Below are positions 26,643-34,850 of a stretch of 64,000 nt of DNA, piece after piece (positions within the stretch are counted from its first letter, which is position 1; every line of letters begins with the position of its first letter). The DNA is taken from assembly GCF_002964605.1 (NCBI RefSeq), contig NZ_PQDH01000005.1:289764-353763 (forward strand), read 5' to 3'. Source of the stretch: Vallitalea okinawensis. Its GTDB lineage: Bacteria; Bacillota; Clostridia; Lachnospirales; PQDH01. The position numbers and the translations under genes are program-made. The notes beneath the pieces are model-generated. The model saw only the letters and a program-made list of their open reading frames with translations, was not told the DNA's origin and ran no database searches.

Positions 26643-27527
26643 TTAATCGATAATGCCCTTTTCTTTTAAATATTTTTCTGCTACTTCATCAGCTGGCATC
26701 TCATCTTCTATGACTTTAATTTGCAGATTGGTTATATCTTCTGCTGTAATGATATCCTCTAATTTCTCTAACGCCTCTATAATATCAGGATATTCATCTT
26801 TTAACTTAGCGCTAATCAATGGAGCAACGTGATAATCTTCAAAATACATGAGATCATCTTCTAAAAGTATTAAATTCATGATTTTTACATAACCATCTGT
26901 TGTCCATACTTGCACTATATCTGCATCACCATCACCAAGCTTAATGTAACGTAATTCACTATCATAGCCTTGTACAGTTTTAAAATCATGCTCATAACTA
27001 CTTTTCATACCCTCTATCCCCTTCTCTTCATCAAGAAAAGTATAACTAGCAGCTAAATTCAAGTCACCTGATATTTCTTCTAAATCCGTCATGGTGTTAA
27101 TACCATATTTATCTGCAGTCATTTCAGTCATGGCTAAAGCATATCTCTTCTCATAACCTAATTGGTCCATGAAAAGTACATTCTCTTCATTGAAGGTATC
27201 ATTAATAGCTCCTTGTAGCTTTTCTACTTCATATATTTCATTTTCCTCTCCCAATAAGGTATAATAAATCATTTCCATTTCCTCTGGATATACATCAATT
27301 TTCTCTTCTTTCAATGCTTGTAGGGCTAATTCTGAATTACCGTACTTATTCAGTACCGTTTCATAAGGCGTCTCTTTTCTAATAACTTTTGAAAACATTT
27401 GAGCTAAAATATGGTGCTCTGTACTATCTCTATAACCTATTGAAACAGTCTTTTTATCTGGACATCCTGTTAAGATGACAGTTATCATAAGAAGCACTAT
27501 GATAAATAATGATTTTCTACCTTTCAT
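26643..27527 (-). CDS. Glycine betaine/choline-type ABC binding lipoprotein (OpuAC-like)
   Basis: This 294-residue lipoprotein has a signal ending in VILTGC and an OpuAC-type domain (VSIGYRDSTEHHILAQMFSKVIRK, INDTFNEENVLFMDQLGYEKRYALAMTE spaced by variable residues, and RYIKLGDGDADIVQVWTTDGYV). It should capture glycine betaine or a related osmoprotectant. I chose the ATG at 27527 because GGAAAGGAAG precedes it and the lipoprotein signal then begins properly; the upstream start at 27572 would add 15 residues before the signal. No permease genes adjoin it. Confidence 0.82.
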   Translation of the reverse strand: MKGRKSLFIIVLLMITVILTGCPDKKTVSIGYRDSTEHHILAQMFSKVIRKETPYETVLNKYGNSELALQALKEEKIDVYPEEMEMIYYTLLGEENEIYEVEKLQGAINDTFNEENVLFMDQLGYEKRYALAMTEMTADKYGINTMTDLEEISGDLNLAASYTFLDEEKGIEGMKSSYEHDFKTVQGYDSELRYIKLGDGDADIVQVWTTDGYVKIMNLILLEDDLMYFEDYHVAPLISAKLKDEYPDIIEALEKLEDIITAEDITNLQIKVIEDEMPADEVAEKYLKEKGIID

Positions 27528-27636
27528 AGAATCTTCCTTTCCTATATTCTCCGCTACTTTCAGTGTATCCATTTTGTTTTTTTTAAATACATAATAGGAT
27601 TATCAAGTACTCCATTCTAACGAATGAACTATTAAG

Positions 27637-27717
27637 TACAAAAGTGGCTAACGCCACGTTAAACTGAAATAGGTAAGTACGGTACCTTGCAAGCAAAACT
27701 CGAACTTCCCTATTCCA
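27637..27717 (+). repeat. Interspersed two-hairpin element, copy f (complete)
   Basis: Hairpin 1 is GTGGC-TAAC-GCCAC. Hairpin 2 pairs GAAATAGGTAAGT with ACTTCCCTATTCC around the conserved ACGGTACCTTGCAAGCAAAA loop. Confidence 0.88.
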
Positions 27718-27718
27718 C

Positions 27719-27745
27719 AAAAAAAGACTAACCTTACGGTTAGTC
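27719..27745 (-). terminator. Terminator of the GNAT gene
   Basis: On the minus strand GACTAACC-GTAA-GGTTAGTC is followed by TTTTTTT, just after the stop codon. Repeat copy f begins immediately beyond it. Confidence 0.92.
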
Positions 27746-27750
27746 ACAAT

Positions 27751-28839
27751 CTAAATAAAATTTAAATTATCTGTCATCGGAAATGGTATAGGAAAAATCT
27801 CTTGCAAAATACCGTTAAGCTCGGTATCTTTTTTTGCTGTATCATCCCAACTACCAAATATCAACTTAACAAGTTCGCTATCACCACCTAGGGAAATAGC
27901 CTCATCTTTATAATAAAACACATAAGAATCAACTTTCTTTTCCACTTTTATTAAATCAAAAACATCTTCTGGTATATATTGTATAGCATAAGGTCTTAGT
28001 GCATTCAAAAGCCCATTGATGTCAATTATTTTGATTGTACCGTTATGGTTCCTCTCTTCAACTTCATAATTTTTCTCATAAATCACACTGATATCCTTAC
28101 TGTCAGATAATAGATCTAGATTCAAGTCACCTAACTTATTATCCAGTTGATATTGTTGAATAGATTGGATAATTAATGGTAAAGAACCGCCAAACTCAAC
28201 AACTCTTTTAAAGTTTTCAGAAATAACAAAATACCCAATGAGCATATTGTTTAAATATACCTTCTTAAAATGCTCGTATGCAGCTTTGCCAGCATACATC
28301 AAAGCCACCATTTCATCGTGGTTACGATAAAACCGAGTACTGTCACAATTATAAATTTTCAATAGGGATATGACGTCTTTTTCTTCTACCTCTTCATATG
28401 TATAAAGATGATTACTTTTATTTTCTGTTAGTTTAACTCTTAATACTTTACCTCCAAATGAAGCGCCTCTCCTAGTATAAAGTGCACGATCACCAGAAAT
28501 TAACTGTACATGGATATTCTCATTTAACATCCTCTGATCAATCTCATTCAGTATTTTTGTAGCAAAGCCTTTGCCACGGTGATTATTTGCTGTACAAACA
28601 GCTCCAATAGAGCCTACATTTACTGAAGTCCCTTCTATATGTATATTGCTTTTATAATAGTTGACAATAGCTGCAACCTCATCATCAACTTTCATAAGTA
28701 CCCTGCGTTCAGAGTTCTCCTCAGATAATAATAAAGGAAATTCCTTTTCCATCATTTGCTTTCCTTCACGAAATGTCGCATTGATTAGATCTAACGCTTG
28801 TTGAAATTCATCTTTTGAACAGCTTTTCAATTGTTGCAT
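27751..28839 (-). CDS. GNAT-family N-acetyltransferase
   Basis: This 362-residue protein has an N-terminal GNAT domain with the acetyl-CoA loop at NHRGKGFATKILNEI (about 88-103), preceded by VGSIGAVCT. It then has a second, poorly conserved segment and a C-terminal sterol-carrier-like stretch (VDSYVFYYKDEAISLGG). The layout resembles Eis-type or YkkB-like long GNAT proteins. Acceptor unknown. AGGGGGTAAG precedes the ATG. Confidence 0.8.
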   Translation of the reverse strand: MQQLKSCSKDEFQQALDLINATFREGKQMMEKEFPLLLSEENSERRVLMKVDDEVAAIVNYYKSNIHIEGTSVNVGSIGAVCTANNHRGKGFATKILNEIDQRMLNENIHVQLISGDRALYTRRGASFGGKVLRVKLTENKSNHLYTYEEVEEKDVISLLKIYNCDSTRFYRNHDEMVALMYAGKAAYEHFKKVYLNNMLIGYFVISENFKRVVEFGGSLPLIIQSIQQYQLDNKLGDLNLDLLSDSKDISVIYEKNYEVEERNHNGTIKIIDINGLLNALRPYAIQYIPEDVFDLIKVEKKVDSYVFYYKDEAISLGGDSELVKLIFGSWDDTAKKDTELNGILQEIFPIPFPMTDNLNFI

Positions 28840-28994
28840 GATACTTACCCCCTTATATACATTTTAAATTCATTATATACTGGTCTATACCAAAACACAA
28901 GCACTAATTGCATTTTTGTGAATATTTATGTGAAATAAGTGAATTTACACAATATCACACAATGAATTTCTAATCAACCTATTTAAAGTAAAGC

Positions 28995-29042
28995 AAAAAA
29001 AAGGTACATAATCTCAGTAGCAAAATACCTCCATTATGCACT
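28995..29042 (-). terminator. Terminator of gshF
   Basis: On the minus strand GTGCATAAT pairs with ATTATGTACC across a long loop and is followed by eight T. Confidence 0.75.
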
Positions 29043-29076
29043 CTATATCTACGATATTTAATCATTTAAAAGGCAA

Positions 29077-31353
29077 CTAGAATAATAGATCGAGAATCTT
29101 TTCCTCAGCTTTTCGATTAACCCCTTTATACGGGAATCCATGAATATGAATAGCAGGGTTAAAATTAATTTCGATTATAGCATGGTTATTTTCATTAGGT
29201 GTTGCCATAATATCATCTATCATGATATCAACACCACAAATGGTTGCTCCTGCGGCTTTTGCTGCTTTTACTGCGATATCCTTATAGGGCTGAATAATAT
29301 CATCAGTAAAATCAATACTATCTCCACCTGTACTAATATTGGAGTTTTCCCTTAAATAAACGACTTCATCTTTCTTTGGTATATAGTCAAAAGTCAAACC
29401 TTGAAGTTCCAAAAAAAGTTCCTCAGCTTCGCCGCACTTGATTTTTTCTAGAGGAGTCCTATAGCCTTTACCTCTTAGCGGATCTTCATTTTTCGCTTTA
29501 ACTAATTCTCTGATGGTATGATGATCATTACCAGTAACGTTAGCTGGTACTCTATGCAGAATTCCAATAGTCTCATCTCCCATAACAAGAAAACGATATT
29601 CTTTCCCTTTAATAAACTCTTCGACAAGTACAGATCGGTCATGACTAAAAGCCATCTTTACAGCCTTCTCATAGGTCTCATAATCCTTCAATCCCTTAAT
29701 TATCGTGATACCTATACCAAAATTCGTAGACTTTGGTTTGACAACAATTTTTTTATTTCTATAGTATTTATAATCTACAAGTGCTTCATCCCCACTTGTA
29801 TATATCGCTCCAGCTGGTACTTTTACGCCGGCTTTTTCTAAAACTATTTTGCTGACTAGTTTATTTTCCATAATAAGAAAAGTACTATAAGAATCCAATG
29901 AAGTTTTTGTGGCTTGTTTTACATATTCAAGTCGTTGATTTTTCTTTAATGCTATAAAATTATCTTGTCGGTCTAAGACTTCAAACTCCACTCCGTTTTT
30001 AATTGCTCCTCTTAGTAGAATTTGTGTAGAGAGCTCTAGATCTTCGTAGCCCTTCAATCGATAACTCTTTTGTTTGGTCTCTTGAGCATACTCAGCTGCT
30101 CGCTCAAGATTAAATCTTTTAAAGTCCTTCTCTTCAACATAACTAGCAATTTGAGATGAAGGTAATAGCTCCTTATTATTTAACTTATTCATTTGAATCT
30201 TAAGAGCATTGTGCCACTCCACATCATCCGTCAACTTGTCAACCATGGTCCTTATATTAGCTAATAATTCATTAGCATGAACAACTAATTCTTTCTCCTG
30301 ACCATTGATATCATTCAGAGTTAAACCATCTTGGCGTCCATACAAAGCTACACGATTGACATTATCATTAGCATGTAATTGCTCAGCCTTACTTAAGCTG
30401 CTCTCATCCAACATAAGGTTATACAACATGAATAAATGAATGAACCTTAAATCATCGATAGTTATACCTACCTTATCCAATGGGTTAACATCTAACAATC
30501 TCATTTCTAAATAATTGATGCCATTTTCAAGTAAGCCATCGATATTGAAAGGATGTGATTTTAATCGTATAGGACTATAGAGTTCCTTTTCATATTGCAG
30601 TGTACCTTTTGATATATACTCTCTAAAGTCCTCTGCATATTCTTCTAAGTTATTGTATGAAAGGAGAATTTCATCTTTATTACAATAACCATACTGACTA
30701 TTTCTTAATGATATGGCGTGAGGATAGGATTTATCCACAAAAGATGCAGTACCTGTGGGTGAAGCTCCCATCAAGTATACCAACAACCATCTATTCTTCA
30801 TAAAATTACGCGCGATTTTCAAATACAGTTGGTTCTTAAAAGTCTGTAAATTACCCTCATTGAAACCTATTTCTTTAAACATCCACTCTATAGCTCTATC
30901 TGATAGAGAATAATTATAGTGAATACCACAGAGTAACTGTTTTTTCTTCCCGTATTTATCTACTAGAAACTGACGATATGCTTCTTGCCCTTTCCCCTCT
31001 TTACTCCGGTCATACATAGCTATTTTGATGCTATCTTCATCTAAAATTTCAGGTGGTAAAGATCCTGGCCAAAGTAATTCATCATCAATGTTACTAGAAA
31101 CAATATCATGGATATTCTCCAACATTTGATGAACATCATTAATACTTTTACAAACAGGTGTTATCATCTCTAGTTGACTTTCTGAAAAGTCCGTTGTAAT
31201 ATAAGGGTTAGCTAATTTATTGCCAAAAGCTTCTGGATGATTGCTTGATGCAATTTCACCATTTTTTTGAACCCTTAGATGCTCTTTTTCCATTCCAAAA
31301 TTACCTTCCAGTAATAATCTACTGTTTTCTTTATTAAAGAGCTTATTCAACAT
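29077..31353 (-). CDS. gshF: Bifunctional glutathione synthetase
   Basis: This 758-residue fusion makes gamma-glutamylcysteine and then glutathione in one polypeptide. The N-terminal GshA-like ligase covers about 1-430 (NFGMEKEHLRV, ITTDFSESQLEMITPV, WPGSLPP, YLMGASPTG). The C-terminal ATP-grasp domain covers about 490-758 (VVKPKSTNFGIGITI, VEEFIKGKEYRFLVMGD, GVDIMIDDI, IIEINFNPAIHIHGFP). Length and domain order match GshF (GshAB) of Gram-positive bacteria. It is monocistronic, with GGAGGTAG before the ATG. It gives this anaerobe glutathione for redox or metal defence. Confidence 0.95.
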   Translation of the reverse strand: MLNKLFNKENSRLLLEGNFGMEKEHLRVQKNGEIASSNHPEAFGNKLANPYITTDFSESQLEMITPVCKSINDVHQMLENIHDIVSSNIDDELLWPGSLPPEILDEDSIKIAMYDRSKEGKGQEAYRQFLVDKYGKKKQLLCGIHYNYSLSDRAIEWMFKEIGFNEGNLQTFKNQLYLKIARNFMKNRWLLVYLMGASPTGTASFVDKSYPHAISLRNSQYGYCNKDEILLSYNNLEEYAEDFREYISKGTLQYEKELYSPIRLKSHPFNIDGLLENGINYLEMRLLDVNPLDKVGITIDDLRFIHLFMLYNLMLDESSLSKAEQLHANDNVNRVALYGRQDGLTLNDINGQEKELVVHANELLANIRTMVDKLTDDVEWHNALKIQMNKLNNKELLPSSQIASYVEEKDFKRFNLERAAEYAQETKQKSYRLKGYEDLELSTQILLRGAIKNGVEFEVLDRQDNFIALKKNQRLEYVKQATKTSLDSYSTFLIMENKLVSKIVLEKAGVKVPAGAIYTSGDEALVDYKYYRNKKIVVKPKSTNFGIGITIIKGLKDYETYEKAVKMAFSHDRSVLVEEFIKGKEYRFLVMGDETIGILHRVPANVTGNDHHTIRELVKAKNEDPLRGKGYRTPLEKIKCGEAEELFLELQGLTFDYIPKKDEVVYLRENSNISTGGDSIDFTDDIIQPYKDIAVKAAKAAGATICGVDIMIDDIMATPNENNHAIIEINFNPAIHIHGFPYKGVNRKAEEKILDLLF

Positions 31354-32066
31354 AATCTACCTCCGTTGAGACTTATCAATCATCATCTCAATCAATTTAT
31401 TATTATAAACACGTAATCATATATACATGTTTCTATGTTAATATAAGTATATTCTAATATAATAAAATATGATACCATATAGGATAATTATTTTCAATTA
31501 CTTTATAGAAATTAACAATAATTTAATTATTTTTTTAATAATACCCACATCATTATGTTAACTTTATAGACAAGTTATATACTCAAACTCTTCCTTTACT
31601 TTAAGACAAGAAAAGAAGCCATCAAAATGATGGCCTCTAATTATAATAGAACTCAGTGCTTAAGCACTTTCATTCCTAAGGACTATTAATAAAATTTCCG
31701 CTTTATGTTCTATATTTATCCCGTTTCCCCGAACTAACTCATTGGATACTCATTATTATGTATTATTCTTTCTTAATTTCCTTAATTCTATCTTTCGTGT
31801 CTTAAGACATAATAAATACCAACACATGCCTTGATTAAGAGAAAAAAATGTCGAATAAGATATCCATGTTTTTCATTATAGATGAAATATATTACGAATC
31901 CATTGACTAATCATTAACTATCTATTAAATATTGCATTCTGTATATTTAATCCTTTTATACCTTGATATTATTGTATATATTGTACAATAATATAGATAT
32001 TGTGAGCCTGTTCCACCTATAGAAAAAGAACTGTATACAATCAGTTAATAGTGAATCTAAATGGCA
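31354..32066. other. 713-bp intergenic region without a recognised gene
   Basis: No convincing ORF was found. The region holds a minus-strand terminator-like hairpin at 31607-31634 (GCCATCA-TTT-TGATGGC then TTCTTTTC), a perfect 14-bp palindrome AGTGCTTAAGCACT at 31655-31668, and an inverted repeat ATATTATTGTA/TACAATAATAT at 31966-31994. A 23-codon minus-strand ORF around 31770-31840 has no ribosome site. The terminator is over 400 bp from the nearest upstream gene, so an unrecognised minus-strand transcript is possible. Confidence 0.4.
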
Positions 32067-33041
32067 TTAGTCCAACGCTCCAATTCTATTGATTATCTCT
32101 TCAATATCATTCGATAGTGATTTCTTTAGGGCTTCTCTATCATATCCTTTTGGCTCCATATATACTCCCATTGCAGAGCATAAACGATGCATAAGAGCAT
32201 ACAGTAATAATCTTTTTTCATCTGGCTCTTCTCCATATGTCTTTATAAATTCTCTCCATAAATCCGGATCATATTTACCGAATGGTGGATACTTCAATGT
32301 TGCTATGTCATATGCTTTATCCCACCACATGACATCCCCTAATGACATAATCTTTCTTATCTTCCATGAGGTTGTTTTATCAAAATATATATTCCAATAA
32401 AATGGACTGACATGAATCATTACAGGCTCGTGATCTTTTAGATAGTCTAGATTCTCCTGCCACAATTTGATTACTTCAACATATTGTTTTCTAGTAATCA
32501 CTCCTTCTTCTAGTGCCATTTTTCCACTTCCATTAATTATTTCAGCTTGTAACATATAATCATTAGGCGAAACAGGGTATCGAGTTTGATAGGGATCATT
32601 TTCATCCCATAAACCAGATTTTCTCCCCTTAATAGCATGTAGTCGTCTATAGAAATCACCCAGTGCTTTAAAGAGAAGTATTTTTTCTTCTTCTGTAGCA
32701 GTTTCCAGCACTTGACCCAGTCGTATACCTCCAAAGTAGCGCTGAATGGTATAGGGATAAGGTATTAGTTCACACGTGTCATCTATAGCAATGATTTCTG
32801 GTGCAGGTAGATCATACTGTTTTAACATATTTATCACATTTGATTCATGAGCAATAACAGACCATTCCTCATTCGTAATAAGTTTAAATATTATTTTGCT
32901 ACGAGTATCCAGAGTAACCTCATAGTGATGACGAACCCACTGTCCTTTATCCTTAATATCAACGACTTGACCCCCTAGGTACTTTTCAACAGCGCTGATG
33001 ATTCCAGAACCAATTATCCTATTTTCATTCCAAGTCTTCAT
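32067..33041 (-). CDS. Aminoglycoside-phosphotransferase-fold protein, probable pseudokinase
   Basis: This 324-residue APH/choline-kinase-fold protein keeps the N-lobe (RHHYEVTLDTRSKIIFKLI) and the linker (IPYPYTIQRYFGG). The catalytic HGDxxxxN loop reads HVSPFYWN, with Asp replaced by Ser. The metal-binding IDxxDxxxGDPAYDLA motif reads MSLGDVMWWDKAYDIA, again with the first Asp replaced by Ser. Phosphotransfer is therefore unlikely, while binding of a small molecule or nucleotide may persist. AAAGGGAG precedes the ATG. It is not an antibiotic-resistance gene on this evidence. Confidence 0.75.
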   Translation of the reverse strand: MKTWNENRIIGSGIISAVEKYLGGQVVDIKDKGQWVRHHYEVTLDTRSKIIFKLITNEEWSVIAHESNVINMLKQYDLPAPEIIAIDDTCELIPYPYTIQRYFGGIRLGQVLETATEEEKILLFKALGDFYRRLHAIKGRKSGLWDENDPYQTRYPVSPNDYMLQAEIINGSGKMALEEGVITRKQYVEVIKLWQENLDYLKDHEPVMIHVSPFYWNIYFDKTTSWKIRKIMSLGDVMWWDKAYDIATLKYPPFGKYDPDLWREFIKTYGEEPDEKRLLLYALMHRLCSAMGVYMEPKGYDREALKKSLSNDIEEIINRIGALD

Positions 33042-33104
33042 GGTCTTTTCTCCCTTTTTGTTTATTATTTCATCAGTATTAAGAACATAGCCTTCACCTG
33101 CATT

Positions 33105-33190
33105 ACAAGAAAAGTAGCTAAAGGCACGTTTCTTGTATGTGCAAGAAAGTATGGTACTTTACGAGAAAAATGCAGTACTTTCTTTCATTA
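33105..33190 (+). repeat. Interspersed two-hairpin element, copy g
   Basis: The copy opens ACAAGAAAAGTAGCTAAAGGCACG, with hairpin 1 imperfect. Hairpin 2 pairs TGCAAGAAAGTA with TACTTTCTTTCA around ATGGTACTTTACGAGAAAAA. Confidence 0.75.
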
Positions 33191-33202
33191 TAAACAAGTA
33201 TT

Positions 33203-33303
33203 CCTGACATAAATATGTCAAGAATACTTGAAGTTATGTTATCACTATTTACTTTTAAAAAATAAAAAGTATCTCTAACATTAATCTGTCAGAAACACTT
33301 GTA
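33203..33303 (-). terminator. Tandem hairpins after the GGDEF-like gene
   Basis: Read on the minus strand, a 14-bp wobble-containing stem (AAGTGTTTCTGACA / TGTTAGAGATACTT, 33265-33302) is followed by TTTTTATTTTTT. A second hairpin of similar sequence (AAGTATTCTTGACATA / TATGTCAGGAATACTT) lies at 33203-33235. Confidence 0.75.
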
Positions 33304-33304
33304 T

Positions 33305-33892
33305 CTACCTCATCACTAATTTTTGTGCTGTTCGCCTTCTGAATTTATGTAATGCTTGATCCGCATGGGCTATAATTTGATTAGTAGTATGTCCACTTCC
33401 TGGATGATAAGGTGTCAGTCCGTAGTTAAACACAATCTTATAGGGTTTATGAGAATTTTGATTAAATCTCTTCACAGCAATTAAAACTCTTATCATTATT
33501 TCTTCAGCTTCTTTATAAGATTTATTCGTTAAAGCAAGCAAAAATTCTTCTTTGCTGAATCGTACTATTTCATCTCTTCTGCTAAGTCTTTTACTCATAA
33601 TATCTTCTAACTTATTGATGACAAGATTTCCTTCTTTACTTCCATGATTACTAATGATTTGATTTAAGTTATTAATCTCTACAATACAAACGTTAAAAGA
33701 TTTATTTTTCCTTTTATGCCTATTTTTCAGCTTTTCTATAGTTTCTACACCTGCTTTTCTACTAAAATATTCAGTAGAACCAGTAGCTTGTGGTTTATTA
33801 AAAAAGTTTTTTATAGCTGAGCTAAATATTGAATTTGTTAGCACAAAAAATGCAAAGAGTAGAAATAATATTAAGCATAAATTATTTTCCAT
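33305..33892 (-). CDS. GGDEF-fold protein with degenerate active site
   Basis: This 195-residue protein has an N-terminal membrane helix (about 4-25) and a GGDEF domain (about 60-190). It keeps FNVCIVEINNLNQIISNHG and the final AHADQALHKFRR region. The signature reads RFSKEEFLLAL instead of RxGGDEFxxxL, so the substrate-positioning glycine is Lys and diguanylate cyclase activity is unlikely. It may bind nucleotide or act as a regulator. I chose the ATG at 33892, 7 bp after GGAAGTG, over an upstream TTG. Confidence 0.75.
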   Translation of the reverse strand: MENNLCLILFLLFAFFVLTNSIFSSAIKNFFNKPQATGSTEYFSRKAGVETIEKLKNRHKRKNKSFNVCIVEINNLNQIISNHGSKEGNLVINKLEDIMSKRLSRRDEIVRFSKEEFLLALTNKSYKEAEEIMIRVLIAVKRFNQNSHKPYKIVFNYGLTPYHPGSGHTTNQIIAHADQALHKFRRRTAQKLVMR

Positions 33893-33922
33893 AGTCAATC
33901 ACTTCCCTTATTACTTAATTAG

Positions 33923-34108
33923 TTGCAAAATAGCTGATTTCATTTTATAAAGCATCGGGGGGTTCAGGCGAAGAAGTAGCTTCGCCCTAGTCATTGACAA
34001 TGCACTCCAGGGTTAATAGAGATTTCTGAATGACTAAACACTATTATAAAGAACATTTGTGATGGAACTGTGATGGAAAATATAAAAGTTAAGAGTTTCT
34101 CTGTCTTT
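33923..34108 (+). ncRNA. Putative small RNA, copy A, with its promoter
   Basis: TTGCAA-N17-TATAAA (33923-33951) is a near-consensus promoter ending right at the repeat start (33952). The transcript would begin GCATCGGGG, fold into a hairpin around GGCGAAG-N-CTTCGCC closed by GCAT...ATGC, then carry a single-stranded stretch with TGTGATGGAA twice. The 3' end is uncertain since the terminator is weak in this copy. It has no coding potential. The pair is inferred from conservation with copy B. Confidence 0.5.
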
Positions 34109-34270
34109 AATCTGTTTTGCTTTTTAAGTAAACTTCTGCACTTATATTTTTACGGTTGTAATAACAATTCCATACATCTATAGATCTCGTAGACGATTTG
34201 ATTCCTCCATTACTTATAGAAGATGGAGATATTCTGCTTTAAAAATAGACAATTTAACATCATAAACTTT

Positions 34271-34428
34271 GCATTGGAGGCTTAGGCGAAGAATCAGCTT
34301 CGCCTTAGTCATTATCAATGCACTCTAGGTTTATAGAGATTTTTGGATGACAAAAAATATTATAAAGATTACTTGTGATAGAACTGTGATGAAAATATTA
34401 AAAGTCAGTTCTTTTCTGACTTTTTACG
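34271..34428 (+). ncRNA. Putative small RNA, copy B
   Basis: About 75-80% identical by eye to copy A. TTTAAA-N17-CATAAA (34238-34266) precedes it. It begins GCATTGGAGG, has the same GGCGAAG/CTTCGCC hairpin and outer GCATTG/CAATGC pairing, and ends in a strong terminator (AAAGTCAG-TTCTTTT-CTGACTTT then TT, 34401-34425). That hairpin could also serve the convergent VOC gene. Confidence 0.5.
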
Positions 34429-34458
34429 TAAAACTATATTAATTTATTCTGATTCCCC

Positions 34459-34806
34459 TTATCCTTTTACAAACCCTAATTCATTACCATCTAAATCTTT
34501 AATTGTGAATTTACGTGTCCCCCATGGTGTATCAAAAATTGGTTCTACTACCTCTACTTTGTCTTTAAGACGTTCCCATACTTCATCCACATCCTTTACA
34601 GCGAAGTTAAATCTGCCATATGACTTATTGTTCTTAGCCTCCATAATTGAAAAGGTAGCCCCTTCTTCAGAACGAAAACCTACATATGTTGGATTATCAG
34701 GTGGCCAGACACCATCATTTTCAAATCCTAATACTTCTTCATACCAGGCAATTGACTTTTCTAAGTTAGATACATTCGCTCTTACATGTGTTAATCTTGT
34801 TTTCAT
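34459..34806 (-). CDS. VOC (glyoxalase/dioxygenase) superfamily protein
   Basis: This 115-residue single-domain protein has the vicinal-oxygen-chelate pattern: TRLTHVRANVSNLEKSIAWYEEVLGF, PTYVGFRSEEGATFSIME, FAVKDVDEVWERLKDK and FTIKDLDGNELGFVKG. The conserved His and Glu metal ligands are present (LTHVRA, DGNELGF). Proteins of this size act as dimers in glyoxalase, isomerase or antibiotic-binding roles; the substrate is unknown. GAAAGGAG precedes the ATG. The downstream AraC gene lies on the same strand upstream of it (44 bp gap), so they may be co-transcribed. Confidence 0.85.
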   Translation of the reverse strand: MKTRLTHVRANVSNLEKSIAWYEEVLGFENDGVWPPDNPTYVGFRSEEGATFSIMEAKNNKSYGRFNFAVKDVDEVWERLKDKVEVVEPIFDTPWGTRKFTIKDLDGNELGFVKG

Positions 34807-34850
34807 AGTTAGACTCCTTTCATAAACCTTACGACTATATATATTGTAGA

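Larger units (their letters stand above)
33899..34458 (+). other. 560-bp gap with two direct repeats, no protein gene
   Basis: This region contains two copies of a ~155 bp sequence (listed separately as putative small RNAs) separated by about 160 bp of unrelated AT-rich DNA. No ORF with a ribosome site was found. Confidence 0.6.

Noticed and set aside
31770..31840. 23-codon minus-strand ORF (MCWYLLCLKTRK...)
   Set aside because: It has no ribosome site and its composition is not distinguishable from chance.
31354..32066. Riboswitch such as c-di-GMP in the gap
   Set aside because: A GGGGAAACGGG-like stretch was seen on the minus strand, but the conserved core and flanking stems of known classes are missing.
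32067..33041. Aminoglycoside resistance kinase
   Set aside because: Both catalytic Asp positions are Ser, so resistance by phosphorylation is not supported.
6814..33190. CRISPR array
   Set aside because: The repeated elements are dispersed over 26 kb, about 80-140 bp long, and lack regularly spaced spacers.
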